NCBI RefSeq assembly: GCF_021729845.1
Contig: NZ_CP063397.1
Location: forward strand, 2,804,001 to 2,868,000
Direction: 5' to 3'
Origin: Rhizobium sp. SL42
GTDB lineage: Bacteria; Pseudomonadota; Alphaproteobacteria; Rhizobiales; Rhizobiaceae
DNA length: 64,000 nucleotides
The translations under genes and the position numbers were made by a program. Below, piece by piece: positions 18,197-26,490 of the stretch. The notes below the pieces were generated by a model. That model was not told the origin of the DNA, searched no databases, and was given only the letters and a program-made list of their open reading frames with translations. Position 1 is the stretch's first letter. Every line of letters starts with the position of its first letter.

Positions 18197-19486
18197 TTAG
18201 ACCGGTTCCCGCGTCATGACAAGGCTTGCGTTCTGGCCACCGAACCCGAAGGAGTTCGACGCAACGGCCGAAACATCGGCATCGCGCTTCACATTCGGCA
18301 CCACGTCCAGCACGATGGCCGGATCGGGATTGGTGTAGTTGATCGTCGGCGGCAATGTTCCCGTCAGCATGGTCTGGATCGAAAACACCGCTTCGACCGC
18401 ACCCGCCGCCGTCAGCGTATGGCCGATCATCGACTTGTTCGACGAGCAAGGAATACCGTCCTTGAGGCGGTCGCCAAAGACGGACAGCATTGCGCCATAT
18501 TCCATCTTGTCGTTTTCCGGCGTCGACGTGCCATGCGCATTGATATAGCCGACCTGCCCTTCGGACAGGCCCGCATCCGCAAGTGCCGCCTTCATAGTGG
18601 CGATCGCCGGGCCGCCGTCGGGCGACGACCGGGTGCGATGGAAATGGTCGGCCTTTTCGCCGCAACCCTTCATGATGCCGAGCACCTTCGCGCCGCGGGC
18701 GATCGCCGATTCCAGCGATTCCAGCACCAGAGTTGCGGCGCCCTCGGCGATAACGAAGCCGTCGCGTTCCTTGCTGAACGGCTTCGACGCCTTTTCCGGC
18801 GGATCATTCTGGGTCGACAGCGCCGACAGAAGCGCGAACCGCACAACCGATTCCGGGCTGATGGACCCATCGGTCGCAACAGTGAGTGCGCGGGTTGTCC
18901 GCCCCTGTCTGATCGCCTCGACGCCAAGCTGGATAGCAGTCGCGCCCGATGCACACGCCGTCGACAGCGTCACCGGCAGTCCGCGTGTGCCGAAACGGTC
19001 GGCTAGACGCTCGGAAATCGCACCGAACTGCACCGCCTCCAGGAAGACCGGATCCGGCTTTGCGCGCATGGCGGCCAGGAACCGCACATAGGCGTCACCC
19101 GGTTCCGACGCAGGCGGTGCACGATCGGCAAGCGCGAAACGGTCATGCCATTCCGGCTCGACCGGCGGCGCTGCGAGAAACAGCGGGCCGTTGAAATCGC
19201 CGTCGATCCCGGCCTGGGCCAGGGCTTCGATCGTGGTTTCGCGGGCCATCGCATATGACCGCTCGACGGAATTGGGGGCCGGGACCTCGAGGAAATCGAC
19301 GGTGCCGGCGATACGGGTCGACATGCCTTCGGTGTCGAAGCGCTTGATCTTGTGGATACCCGACGTGCCGGACGTCAGCGCCGACCAGTTGTCGGCAAGA
19401 CCCTGGCCAAGCGAGGTGATGACGCCCATACCGGTAACGGCGATGATCGGGCGTCCCAGATGGTCGGTGAAGCGGTTGTCAGACAT
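18197..19486 (-). CDS. fabF1XL: 3-oxoacyl-ACP synthase, VLCFA-specific (catalytic partner)
   Basis: This condensing enzyme elongates acyl chains on AcpXL to C28. The complete KAS II triad is present: C178 (STACASGA), H318 (INAHGTSTPEND) and H356 (KSMIGHTLTAAG), with the conserved lysine at K351. The ATG at 19486 has a GAGGAGA ribosome site and gives 429 residues. The longer frame from 19543 would overlap fabF2. It follows fabF2 by 13 bp and is probably its partner. Confidence 0.92.
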   Translation of the reverse strand: MSDNRFTDHLGRPIIAVTGMGVITSLGQGLADNWSALTSGTSGIHKIKRFDTEGMSTRIAGTVDFLEVPAPNSVERSYAMARETTIEALAQAGIDGDFNGPLFLAAPPVEPEWHDRFALADRAPPASEPGDAYVRFLAAMRAKPDPVFLEAVQFGAISERLADRFGTRGLPVTLSTACASGATAIQLGVEAIRQGRTTRALTVATDGSISPESVVRFALLSALSTQNDPPEKASKPFSKERDGFVIAEGAATLVLESLESAIARGAKVLGIMKGCGEKADHFHRTRSSPDGGPAIATMKAALADAGLSEGQVGYINAHGTSTPENDKMEYGAMLSVFGDRLKDGIPCSSNKSMIGHTLTAAGAVEAVFSIQTMLTGTLPPTINYTNPDPAIVLDVVPNVKRDADVSAVASNSFGFGGQNASLVMTREPV

Positions 19487-19499
19487 GGATCCAGTCTCC

Positions 19500-20702
19500 T
19501 CAAGCATTCGCCGAAAGAACGGCAAGGCCTTCGCCGCGCACATAGCCGACCGTCGTCACGACAGCATGCTTTGCAGGCTGAGCCTGCTCCGTCTCATGCT
19601 CGGCGTCAAACACCGGCACGACCGCCCCGCTGTCGATGGACAGCGCCGCCAGAGCAAGTCCGACCGGAAACTGCGCTTCCAGCGAATGTCCGATCGAGCC
19701 CGCATAACCACGCACAGGTGCCGCGCCGAAGCGCGCTTCCAGCGCGGACTTTTCACGTTGCGCAAGTTCGGCCATGCCGGACGCTCCGGAAAAGACGATC
19801 GTTTGAGCAGCATCGAGCGCATCGGCCTCGGGCGCGATCCGGGCGAGCCTTGCCTCGAACCTGCCGTCGTCACGATTGCCGCGGTCGCCCTCGACCGCAT
19901 CGAGGACGCAATAGATATGGGCGCCGCGGGCTTCGGCATGTTCGCGCGATTCGAGCACCAGGAAGGCGCCGACCGTGCCAAGGATCATGCCGCCGCCTTC
20001 TGTTCCGTCACGTGCCCAGAGCGGTTGCCATGGGCCGGTCTGGTGGGCACGGATGCCCTCGACCAGAAGCAGGATGTCCGGACGCTCCGATATGAAGGCA
20101 CCGCCGACCAGCGTATGGGTCGACTGTCCGGCCTTGATCCGGGCATAGGCTGTCTCGATTGCAGAGATTCCGGCCGATTCCTCACCCATGAAGGTGCGCG
20201 ACGAGCCGGTCACCTTGTGCACGATGGAGATATTGCCGGCGAGCAGGTTCGACAGCTGCGCCAGAAACAAGGTCGGACGCAGTTCCGTCGTCAGCTTTTC
20301 AATCAACAGCTTTTCGCGGTCGTTGCGCTTCAAGGCTTCGTCGACGATCAGGCTGTCGACGGCAATATCACGCTCCCCGCCCCCGGCAGCCACGATCAGA
20401 TCCATCGAGCCGCAGGCCTCGACGTCATCCTTCATGCCGGCATCGTCAAGCGCCAGACCTGCTGCAAACACGCCGAGGCGCTGCCAGTTTTCCATCTGCC
20501 GCTGATCCTTGCGACCGATCTGGGCAGACCAGTCGATCTCGGGCAGCGGATGCACGACATAAGGCTTGAATTTTTCCGTCTCCAGCACCGGATCCGGTGC
20601 CTTCGGCGACGATAAAAGCGCGATATGAGGCTCCTTGCCGGTACCGTGGCATGTGACGATGCCAATGCCGGTGATCACCACATCATTCGGATTCTTGACC
20701 AT
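19500..20702 (-). CDS. fabF2XL: KAS-like protein of VLCFA cluster lacking the catalytic Cys
   Basis: This 400-residue protein has the thiolase/KAS fold (DVVITGIGIVT start, GSIGHSLEAQFPVG near the end). The position of the catalytic cysteine is occupied by a glutamate (E175 in FMGEESAGISA). The first active-site histidine motif (AHGT) reads SGAS, and the lysine preceding the second His is lost; only the GHSLEA histidine remains. The ATG at 20702 has AAGGA upstream. By analogy with chain-length factors of type II polyketide synthases, it may be a non-catalytic partner of FabF1XL that sets the C28 chain length. That role is inference. Confidence 0.88.
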   Translation of the reverse strand: MVKNPNDVVITGIGIVTCHGTGKEPHIALLSSPKAPDPVLETEKFKPYVVHPLPEIDWSAQIGRKDQRQMENWQRLGVFAAGLALDDAGMKDDVEACGSMDLIVAAGGGERDIAVDSLIVDEALKRNDREKLLIEKLTTELRPTLFLAQLSNLLAGNISIVHKVTGSSRTFMGEESAGISAIETAYARIKAGQSTHTLVGGAFISERPDILLLVEGIRAHQTGPWQPLWARDGTEGGGMILGTVGAFLVLESREHAEARGAHIYCVLDAVEGDRGNRDDGRFEARLARIAPEADALDAAQTIVFSGASGMAELAQREKSALEARFGAAPVRGYAGSIGHSLEAQFPVGLALAALSIDSGAVVPVFDAEHETEQAQPAKHAVVTTVGYVRGEGLAVLSANA

Positions 20703-20805
20703 ATGCAATCCTTTCGCCGGCCCCACGGCCAGCGTCCAAAGCGGGTTTTCCCGATCCACGCCTCAAGGTCAATAGACGATTGCGCTCGAAGGCGGGAAGC
20801 AGCCC

Positions 20806-21279
20806 TCAGCGGGCTGCGGCAATCGCGTCGATCAGGCCGATATCCTCGGCCCTCTTGCGCACGATCGGCGCCAGCGGAATTTCGCTGAACGGCATGGTTC
20901 TGAGTTTCAGCTGCGTATCGCAGACCTTCTTGCCGGCTGACGTGATGCGCGCCTTGGTCACGGCAAAACCGGAACCGTCATGTTCCAGGTCGGCCTCGAT
21001 GTCGAGCACGGCGCCCGGTTCGACGAAGGTTCGCATCTTGGCGCCATCGACGGCCATCAGGAACGGCATCGCCTCGAAATCCTTGACCGCCAGCAGCAGC
21101 AGGCCGGACGCCTGGGCCATGGTTTCGATCAGAAGAACACCGGGCACCAGTGGCATGCCGGGGAAATGGCCCTCGAAGACGGGGCTTTCCATCGGCACGA
21201 CCGAGCGGGCCTTCAAACGGCCAAGGCCGAGATCCACGCTCTCGACCTTGTCAATCATCTGAAAATATTCAAGCAGCAT
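20806..21279 (-). CDS. fabZXL: 3-hydroxyacyl-ACP dehydratase of VLCFA cluster
   Basis: This 157-residue hotdog-fold protein dehydrates 3-hydroxyacyl-AcpXL during elongation. The FabZ signature FEGHFPGMPLVPGVLLIETM supplies the catalytic pair H38 and E52. It lies 25 bp after acpXL and about 100 bp before fabF2. Placement in the cluster supports the XL-specific form rather than the general FabZ. Confidence 0.92.
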   Translation of the reverse strand: MLLEYFQMIDKVESVDLGLGRLKARSVVPMESPVFEGHFPGMPLVPGVLLIETMAQASGLLLLAVKDFEAMPFLMAVDGAKMRTFVEPGAVLDIEADLEHDGSGFAVTKARITSAGKKVCDTQLKLRTMPFSEIPLAPIVRKRAEDIGLIDAIAAAR

Positions 21280-21304
21280 GACGATCTCCGCCGGTTGAAG
21301 CGGA

Positions 21305-21583
21305 TCAGCCCTTGGCAGCCTTGAGTTCGTCGATCTTGGCGCAGAGATTCTTCAGAACGAAGTATTCCTCGGTCGAGACCTTGCCCTCGTTGACTTCCTG
21401 GGTCCACTGCTCGAGCGGGATCTTGATGCCGAATTCCTTGTCGATCGCAAAGACGATGTCGAGGAAGTCCAGGCTGTCGATGCCGAGATCGTCGATCGTG
21501 TGGCTTTCCTGCGTAATCGTCTCGCGATCGATTTCGCTGGTTTCAGCAATGATGTCGGCAACTTTGTCGAATGTAGCGGTCAC
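21305..21583 (-). CDS. acpXL: Acyl carrier protein for 27-hydroxyoctacosanoate
   Basis: This 92-residue acidic acyl carrier protein has the phosphopantetheine serine at S37 in [12 protein letters not shown]. It is longer than general AcpP (about 78 residues), as expected for AcpXL. AcpXL carries the C28 hydroxy-fatty acid that rhizobia attach to lipid A. It is the first gene of the minus-strand cluster ending with lpxXL. The 105-bp gap upstream, before the hemN end, holds its promoter. Confidence 0.95.
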   Translation of the reverse strand: MTATFDKVADIIAETSEIDRETITQESHTIDDLGIDSLDFLDIVFAIDKEFGIKIPLEQWTQEVNEGKVSTEEYFVLKNLCAKIDELKAAKG

Positions 21584-21688
21584 GCCAATACCTCATATGT
21601 CTTAAATTCTGTGTTCCACATAGGGAAAACACTCTTAAAAGCCAATGGCCGTTTTAAGACTGGATGAAAATTGGCGTCGAAGTGTTGC

Positions 21689-23038
21689 CTAAACAGCAAT
21701 CGAATGACGTCCCTTGCCGTTGGAAAGGTAGCTGTCGAACGCCGCGGCAACCGTGCGGGCAAAGGGCCGGCCGGCTTCAGTGAGCCGGAATTCGTCATCG
21801 ATTATCTCACAAATCCCGTCGCGATTGCTCCCCGCAAACTGCCGTGCCTCGGCGATCACCGTCTCGGCCAGAAGGCCGAAATGTGTCCTCAGTCCGGAAA
21901 ACGACACGGTAAAACTGCACATGATTTCTTCGATCACCCGGGCGCGCAATCGATCTTCGATGGACAACGCGATGCCGCGCACGACAGCAAGCCCGTCATT
22001 GTCGGCCATGCGCTGATATTCGCCGGTCGCCGGCATGTTCTGCACATAGCCCTGCGGCAATTGCCCGATCGACGAAGCACCAAGCCCGATCAGCGCCTTG
22101 GCAGCATCATCGGTATAGCCCTGAAAATTCCGATGCAACCGCCCTTCCCGCGCGGCAATCGCCAGGCTGTCGCCGGGAAGCGCGAAGTGGTCGATGCCGA
22201 TTGCCTCATAGCCGGCGGCCAACAGCTTGTCAGAAGCCATACTCATCTGGGCGAACCGTTCCTCGAGCCGCGGAAGCGCGGCTTCGGGAATCATCGCCTG
22301 GTGTTTCTTCATCCATGGCACATGGGCATACCCGAACAGTGCGATGCGATCCGGTGCCAGCGACAAGATGTCATCGACTGTGCGACCAAGCGTTTCCAGG
22401 TTCTGGTGCGGCAGGCCGTAGAGAATGTCGCAATTGACCGAATGCACGCCCCGTACCCGAACCGCGTCGACAACCGACTTCGTCTGCTCGAAGGACTGCA
22501 GCCGGTTGATCGTCTTTTGCACGCGCGGATCGAAATCCTGAACGCCGAGACTTGCCCGCGTCATGCCGATCTCTGCCAACGCATCGTAGCGGCTGTCGTC
22601 GAGGTCGTTCGGATCCATCTCGACGCTGATTTCGACGTTCTCACCGAAACTGAAGGCCGCCCTGAGACAGGCCATCAGCGCGATCAGGTCTTCGGGCCGC
22701 ACCATGGTCGGCGACCCGCCGCCGAAATGCACCGCCGACACCTTTGCATCTCCCGACACCAGAGAACCAACTTTCTCGATCTCTTTCTTGAGCGATTCGA
22801 GATAGATGGCGATCGGCTCGTACTTCAGCGTGTGCTTCGTGTGACAGGCACAGAACCAGCAGAGCCGGTCGCAATAGGGAATGTGGATATAGAGAGACAG
22901 ATCTTCCTTGCCGGACAGCGAACCAAGCCACTGCGCATAAATGCCACAGTCGATCCCCTCATGAAAATGTGGCGCCGTCGGATAGCTCGTATAGCGTGGG
23001 ACGGCGCCGGAATAGCGGGAAAGAAGAGTGTTGTTCAT
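21689..23038 (-). CDS. hemN: Oxygen-independent coproporphyrinogen III oxidase
   Basis: HemN makes protoporphyrinogen IX from coproporphyrinogen III without oxygen, for heme synthesis in microaerobic cells. The radical-SAM cluster motif is C56-x3-C60-x2-C63 within the segment YIHIPYCDRLCWFCACHTKH. The 449-residue length is typical. A FixK/FNR box lies 66 bp upstream, in the region shared with divergent fnrN, so oxygen-dependent control is likely. Confidence 0.95.
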   Translation of the reverse strand: MNNTLLSRYSGAVPRYTSYPTAPHFHEGIDCGIYAQWLGSLSGKEDLSLYIHIPYCDRLCWFCACHTKHTLKYEPIAIYLESLKKEIEKVGSLVSGDAKVSAVHFGGGSPTMVRPEDLIALMACLRAAFSFGENVEISVEMDPNDLDDSRYDALAEIGMTRASLGVQDFDPRVQKTINRLQSFEQTKSVVDAVRVRGVHSVNCDILYGLPHQNLETLGRTVDDILSLAPDRIALFGYAHVPWMKKHQAMIPEAALPRLEERFAQMSMASDKLLAAGYEAIGIDHFALPGDSLAIAAREGRLHRNFQGYTDDAAKALIGLGASSIGQLPQGYVQNMPATGEYQRMADNDGLAVVRGIALSIEDRLRARVIEEIMCSFTVSFSGLRTHFGLLAETVIAEARQFAGSNRDGICEIIDDEFRLTEAGRPFARTVAAAFDSYLSNGKGRHSIAV

Positions 23039-23103
23039 GGCGAGTTGGGACTCCGCAGCGACTTGATTTTAGCCAAGGATAACCATGGCAAACCGCGCTT
23101 CCT

Positions 23104-23117
23104 TTGACTTCGATCAA
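23104..23117. promoter_or_regulatory. FixK/FNR box between hemN and fnrN
   Basis: TTGACTTCGATCAA fits TTGA-N6-TCAA, with one perfect FNR half (ATCAA). It lies 66 bp upstream of hemN and 105 bp upstream of fnrN. It could activate hemN and give autoregulation of fnrN, as known for rhizobial fnrN genes. Confidence 0.85.
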
Positions 23118-23221
23118 GTCCCCGGCCGAATATTCCGCCTAGAGTTGGATTGAAGTTTTTCGGCCTGGCACCGTAACGCGAGCGGCGTCGGACGTATGAC
23201 CAAGGATATTTACAGGGCGGC

Positions 23222-23953
23222 ATGATGATGGACACCTTCCAAAAACCACGGCCCGACTGTGAAACTCCGGCCGTCTGCCGTAGCTGCGAGGCCCGCCATG
23301 GCGGCCTCTGTTCGGTTTTGACCGCCGCCCAGATGGTCGAACTCAACCGACACTCCATCCGCAGGCGTGTCGAAGCAGGCAATGAGATCATCGGCCAGGG
23401 CGAGCCGGTCAGCAGTTACGGCAATGTCCTGAAAGGCGTCATCAAGCTGTCGAAGATGATGGCGGACGGACGCCAGCAGATCGTCGGACTACAATTTGCC
23501 CCAGATTTTATCGGCAGGCCGTTCCAGGGGGAGAGTTCGATCACAGCGGAAGCTGCAACCGACACGGAAATCTGCACCTTCCCCCGCCATATCATCGACC
23601 GCATGGTCGGAGATGTCCCGGACATGGAGCGCATGCTTCACACCCAGGCGCTGAAGGAACTTGACGAGGCACGTGACTGGATGCTGACGCTCGGCCGCAA
23701 GACGGCCCAGGAGAAGGTCGCAAGTTTCCTTTACCTGATCGCCATCCATATCGATCCGGAGACGCAGGCCGCCTCCACCTTCGATCTGCCGCTGTCGCGC
23801 GCCGATATCGCCGATTTCCTTGGCCTCACCATCGAGACCGTCAGCCGCCAGATGACCAAGCTGCGCAAGGATGGCATCATCGTCATCGAAAACAACCGAC
23901 ATGTCATCGTGCCGAATACGGAGCGTCTGCGCGACGCGGCCGGCATCGATTGA
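23222..23953 (+). CDS. fnrN: FNR-type oxygen-sensing transcriptional regulator
   Basis: This 243-residue Crp/Fnr regulator has the cysteines for an oxygen-labile [4Fe-4S] cluster: C19-x2-C22-x7-C30 near the N-terminus and a central C118 (EICTFPRH). That marks it as FnrN rather than cysteine-poor FixK. The C-terminal helix-turn-helix ADFLGLTIETVSRQMTKLRK carries the E-x2-S-R contact set that reads TTGA half-sites. Three consecutive ATGs (23222, 23225, 23228) leave the exact start open. The three TTGA-N6-TCAA boxes in this window are its likely targets. Confidence 0.95.
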   Translation: MMMDTFQKPRPDCETPAVCRSCEARHGGLCSVLTAAQMVELNRHSIRRRVEAGNEIIGQGEPVSSYGNVLKGVIKLSKMMADGRQQIVGLQFAPDFIGRPFQGESSITAEAATDTEICTFPRHIIDRMVGDVPDMERMLHTQALKELDEARDWMLTLGRKTAQEKVASFLYLIAIHIDPETQAASTFDLPLSRADIADFLGLTIETVSRQMTKLRKDGIIVIENNRHVIVPNTERLRDAAGID

Positions 23954-23967
23954 GGCGACGGCCGGAC

Positions 23968-24393
23968 CTACCGCGCGATCACGATCCGAGTATTGCGCAG
24001 GCCCTTTGTTTGCGCCAGGGAAAAGAACACCGCCGCATTGTCGGGATGAAGCCGAACGCATCCATGCGAGGCCGGACGGCCGAGACGCTTCAGATCGAAG
24101 GTCGCATGCACGGCATAACCACCATTGTAGAAAATCGCATAAGGCATCGGCGCATTGTCATATTTGCGCGAGCGATGGTTCTTCGACGCCCATTTGGCAC
24201 TGTAGCTGCCGGTGGGCGTGACATAACCTGACCGAGCGGTCGAAACCTTCCAACGATATTTCACAACGCCATTTTCCGTCACCGTCATCGTCTGCTTCGA
24301 GATGCTGACGCGTGCCACAACAGAACTGGCCTCGGCCGAAAGCGGCGCCGACAACATCGCACCAAGCATGGCTGCAAGCATAAACCCACGCAT
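23968..24393 (-). CDS. Secreted L,D-transpeptidase (YkuD domain)
   Basis: This 141-residue exported enzyme has a signal peptide (about residues 1-21, ending LSAEA) and a YkuD domain with the active-site motif S109-H-G-C112-V-R plus the upstream H96. It probably forms 3-3 peptidoglycan crosslinks or attaches proteins to peptidoglycan in the periplasm. The ATG at 24393 has a strong GGAGGGG site. Extending to 24465 would add residues ahead of the signal peptide. It converges with fnrN with a 14-bp gap. Confidence 0.9.
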   Translation of the reverse strand: MRGFMLAAMLGAMLSAPLSAEASSVVARVSISKQTMTVTENGVVKYRWKVSTARSGYVTPTGSYSAKWASKNHRSRKYDNAPMPYAIFYNGGYAVHATFDLKRLGRPASHGCVRLHPDNAAVFFSLAQTKGLRNTRIVIAR

Positions 24394-24514
24394 GACATCC
24401 CCCCTCCGATGATCTGCCTTGAACAGGAACAGCCTAGGCGGAAGACATGAAGATACGATTGCCAAGCTTACACTGTTTAAAACGCCTGAATGACCCGAAC
24501 TTCCGGAGAGTGTT

Positions 24515-25489
24515 TCAAACTGTAGCCAATAGAAGGACGAAGAGTGAAGCAGCCAGAAGAATGTCGCAGGCTGCGTAGAAAACCTTCACGCCGCGCGTGA
24601 TGTCCCGATAGTCCGCATCACCGCGACCGGCGGCATGCATCATCGGTTCACTGACACGCACGCCACCATAGATGCGCGGACCCGCCAGTTGCAGGTCGAG
24701 CGCACCTGCCATCGCCGCCTCCGGCCAACCAGAATTCGGTGAACGATGCAGGCCATGATCGCGCAGCGCCGCCGATAGCGACAGCCGGCCGGCAGCCCAG
24801 CCCAGCCGCAACCAGGCCGCAAGCGCAATCAGCACTGCCGAGATCCGCGCAGCCGGCCAGTTCGCCAGATCATCCAGTCGCGCTGAAGCCCAGCCGAAGT
24901 CGATATAGCGCTCATTCTTGTGACCGATCATCGAATCGGCGGTATTCAGCATCTTGTAGGCCAGAAGTCCGGGAAGTCCCGCTATCGCATACCAGAACAC
25001 CGGCGCCACGACGCCATCGGCGAAGTTTTCAGACAGGCTTTCAATCGCGGCCCGGCAGACAGCTGGTCCGTCAAGCGTCTTCGGATCGCGACCGACTATC
25101 ATCGACACCGCTTGCCGCCCGCCGTCGATCCCGTCCAGTTTCAAGCCACGCGCGACAGCCTGAACATGATCGCCAAGGCTTTTCTGGGCGATAAACACGG
25201 CGGCAACGACGGCTTCGAAAGCCATTCCGACGACACCGAAAGCGTCAAAAAACGCCGAGAGGACAGCACCCACCAGGACAGCAAGCAAAAGCAGCCCCAG
25301 AATCGACAACACGCCGTTCAACCGCCGGCCTTCCGGCGTGAAGCGCGCATTGTTCAGGTGCTTTTCGAGAAAACTGATCGCGGCACCAAAAAGCACCACG
25401 GGATGCGGCACGCGCGACCATAGTTTCGGCGGATCGCCAATCAACCGGTCCAACACGATCGCCAGGCAAAGCGTCAGCAGGTGCATCAT
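24515..25489 (-). CDS. cobD: Adenosylcobinamide-phosphate synthase
   Basis: CobD (CbiB in enterics) joins aminopropanol or its phosphate to adenosylcobyric acid at the inner membrane. The 324-residue protein is polytopic, with conserved DRLIGDPPKLWSRVPHPV near the N-terminus and the NTADSMIGHKNERYIDFG motif. The ATG at 25489 overlaps the cobC stop (ATGA), which sets the start. It ends the unit cobA-cobB-cobC-cobD. Confidence 0.94.
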   Translation of the reverse strand: MMHLLTLCLAIVLDRLIGDPPKLWSRVPHPVVLFGAAISFLEKHLNNARFTPEGRRLNGVLSILGLLLLAVLVGAVLSAFFDAFGVVGMAFEAVVAAVFIAQKSLGDHVQAVARGLKLDGIDGGRQAVSMIVGRDPKTLDGPAVCRAAIESLSENFADGVVAPVFWYAIAGLPGLLAYKMLNTADSMIGHKNERYIDFGWASARLDDLANWPAARISAVLIALAAWLRLGWAAGRLSLSAALRDHGLHRSPNSGWPEAAMAGALDLQLAGPRIYGGVRVSEPMMHAAGRGDADYRDITRGVKVFYAACDILLAASLFVLLLATV

Positions 25490-26490
25490 CTGCGGTTCAC
25501 CCGCCAGAGATCCAGCGCATCGCACAGCCGCTGATCGCCAGCCCTGTCGGGCGCAAGGCCGAATCTGAGCCAGGTCGGCGCATAGTCGAATTTGCGGGTC
25601 AGGATGTGGTGCCGGCAGAGATGCGTGTGCAAATCCGGCGCACGGTCATCTTCCACCAGCGCAAACAATCCGACTGTGCCCCGGCTTTTCAATTCATGCG
25701 CGGCCAATACACGGTCGAGGCCGGCGCGACGCTCGGCAATGCCATCCATGATCACCTGCCGGTCCGTCGAAAAGAGCTCGGTGGCAATGCTCAGTGCAGG
25801 TCCCGCAACGGCCCAAGGACCGAGCCATTCGGCCATTTGAGCGGTAATGGCTTCATCGGCGATGACAAATCCGAGGCGGATACCCGCCATGCCGAAAAAT
25901 TTGCCGAACGAGCGGAAGACGATCACATGCTTCTCGGCAGTGCCCGCCATGCTCGTCTCTGGGCAGCTCTCGCCAAAGGCCTCGTCTACCACCAGCAACG
26001 CACCGGCTCCCCGAAGGCGCTCGATCAACGGCGAAAACTGATCAGGCGCAAATACCCGGCCGTCAGGATTGTTGGGATTGACGACGACAACCATGCCATG
26101 ACGCGCATCGATCTCTTCTGGCGACGTGACGGCATCGACGACAAAGCCGGCAAGCTCGAAGGCACGGCGATATTCGCCATAGGTCGGAGAAAAGATCGCC
26201 ACACGTCGCGAAGGTTCAACAAGCCGTGGCAGAAGCTGGATAGCGGACTGGGTGCCGGGCACAGCTAAGGGCAACCGTTCGCCCGATCTGTAGAAGACGC
26301 GTGCCGCCGCGCGGGCGGCAAGCTCCAGCTCGCGATCGGGCAGCCGGTGCCATGCCCGATCGGGGGTCGCGGGCAAAGGCGGCGGGCACGGATTGATACC
26401 GGTTGACAGATCGAGCCAATCCTCCGGCTGTCCGCCGTAGATGGCAGCCGCGGCGGCCAGCCCGCCGCCATGCTGGATCGGGCCGCTCAT
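25486..26490 (-). CDS. cobC: Threonine-phosphate decarboxylase-like CobC
   Basis: This 334-residue PLP-dependent fold-type I enzyme supplies the aminopropanol linker for cobalamin. The PLP-binding lysine lies in FRSFGKFFGMAGIRLGF and the aspartate/asparagine motif in VVNPNNPDGRV. The ATG at 26490 overlaps the cobB stop (ATGA) and begins MSGPIQHGG. This length matches CobC of Pseudomonas denitrificans. It acts with the downstream CobD. Confidence 0.92.
   Translation of the reverse strand: MSGPIQHGGGLAAAAAIYGGQPEDWLDLSTGINPCPPPLPATPDRAWHRLPDRELELAARAAARVFYRSGERLPLAVPGTQSAIQLLPRLVEPSRRVAIFSPTYGEYRRAFELAGFVVDAVTSPEEIDARHGMVVVVNPNNPDGRVFAPDQFSPLIERLRGAGALLVVDEAFGESCPETSMAGTAEKHVIVFRSFGKFFGMAGIRLGFVIADEAITAQMAEWLGPWAVAGPALSIATELFSTDRQVIMDGIAERRAGLDRVLAAHELKSRGTVGLFALVEDDRAPDLHTHLCRHHILTRKFDYAPTWLRFGLAPDRAGDQRLCDALDLWRVNRR

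Noticed and set aside
21671..23107. 478-codon plus-strand frame opposite hemN
   Set aside because: It is antisense to the well-supported hemN and would cross the FixK/FNR box region.
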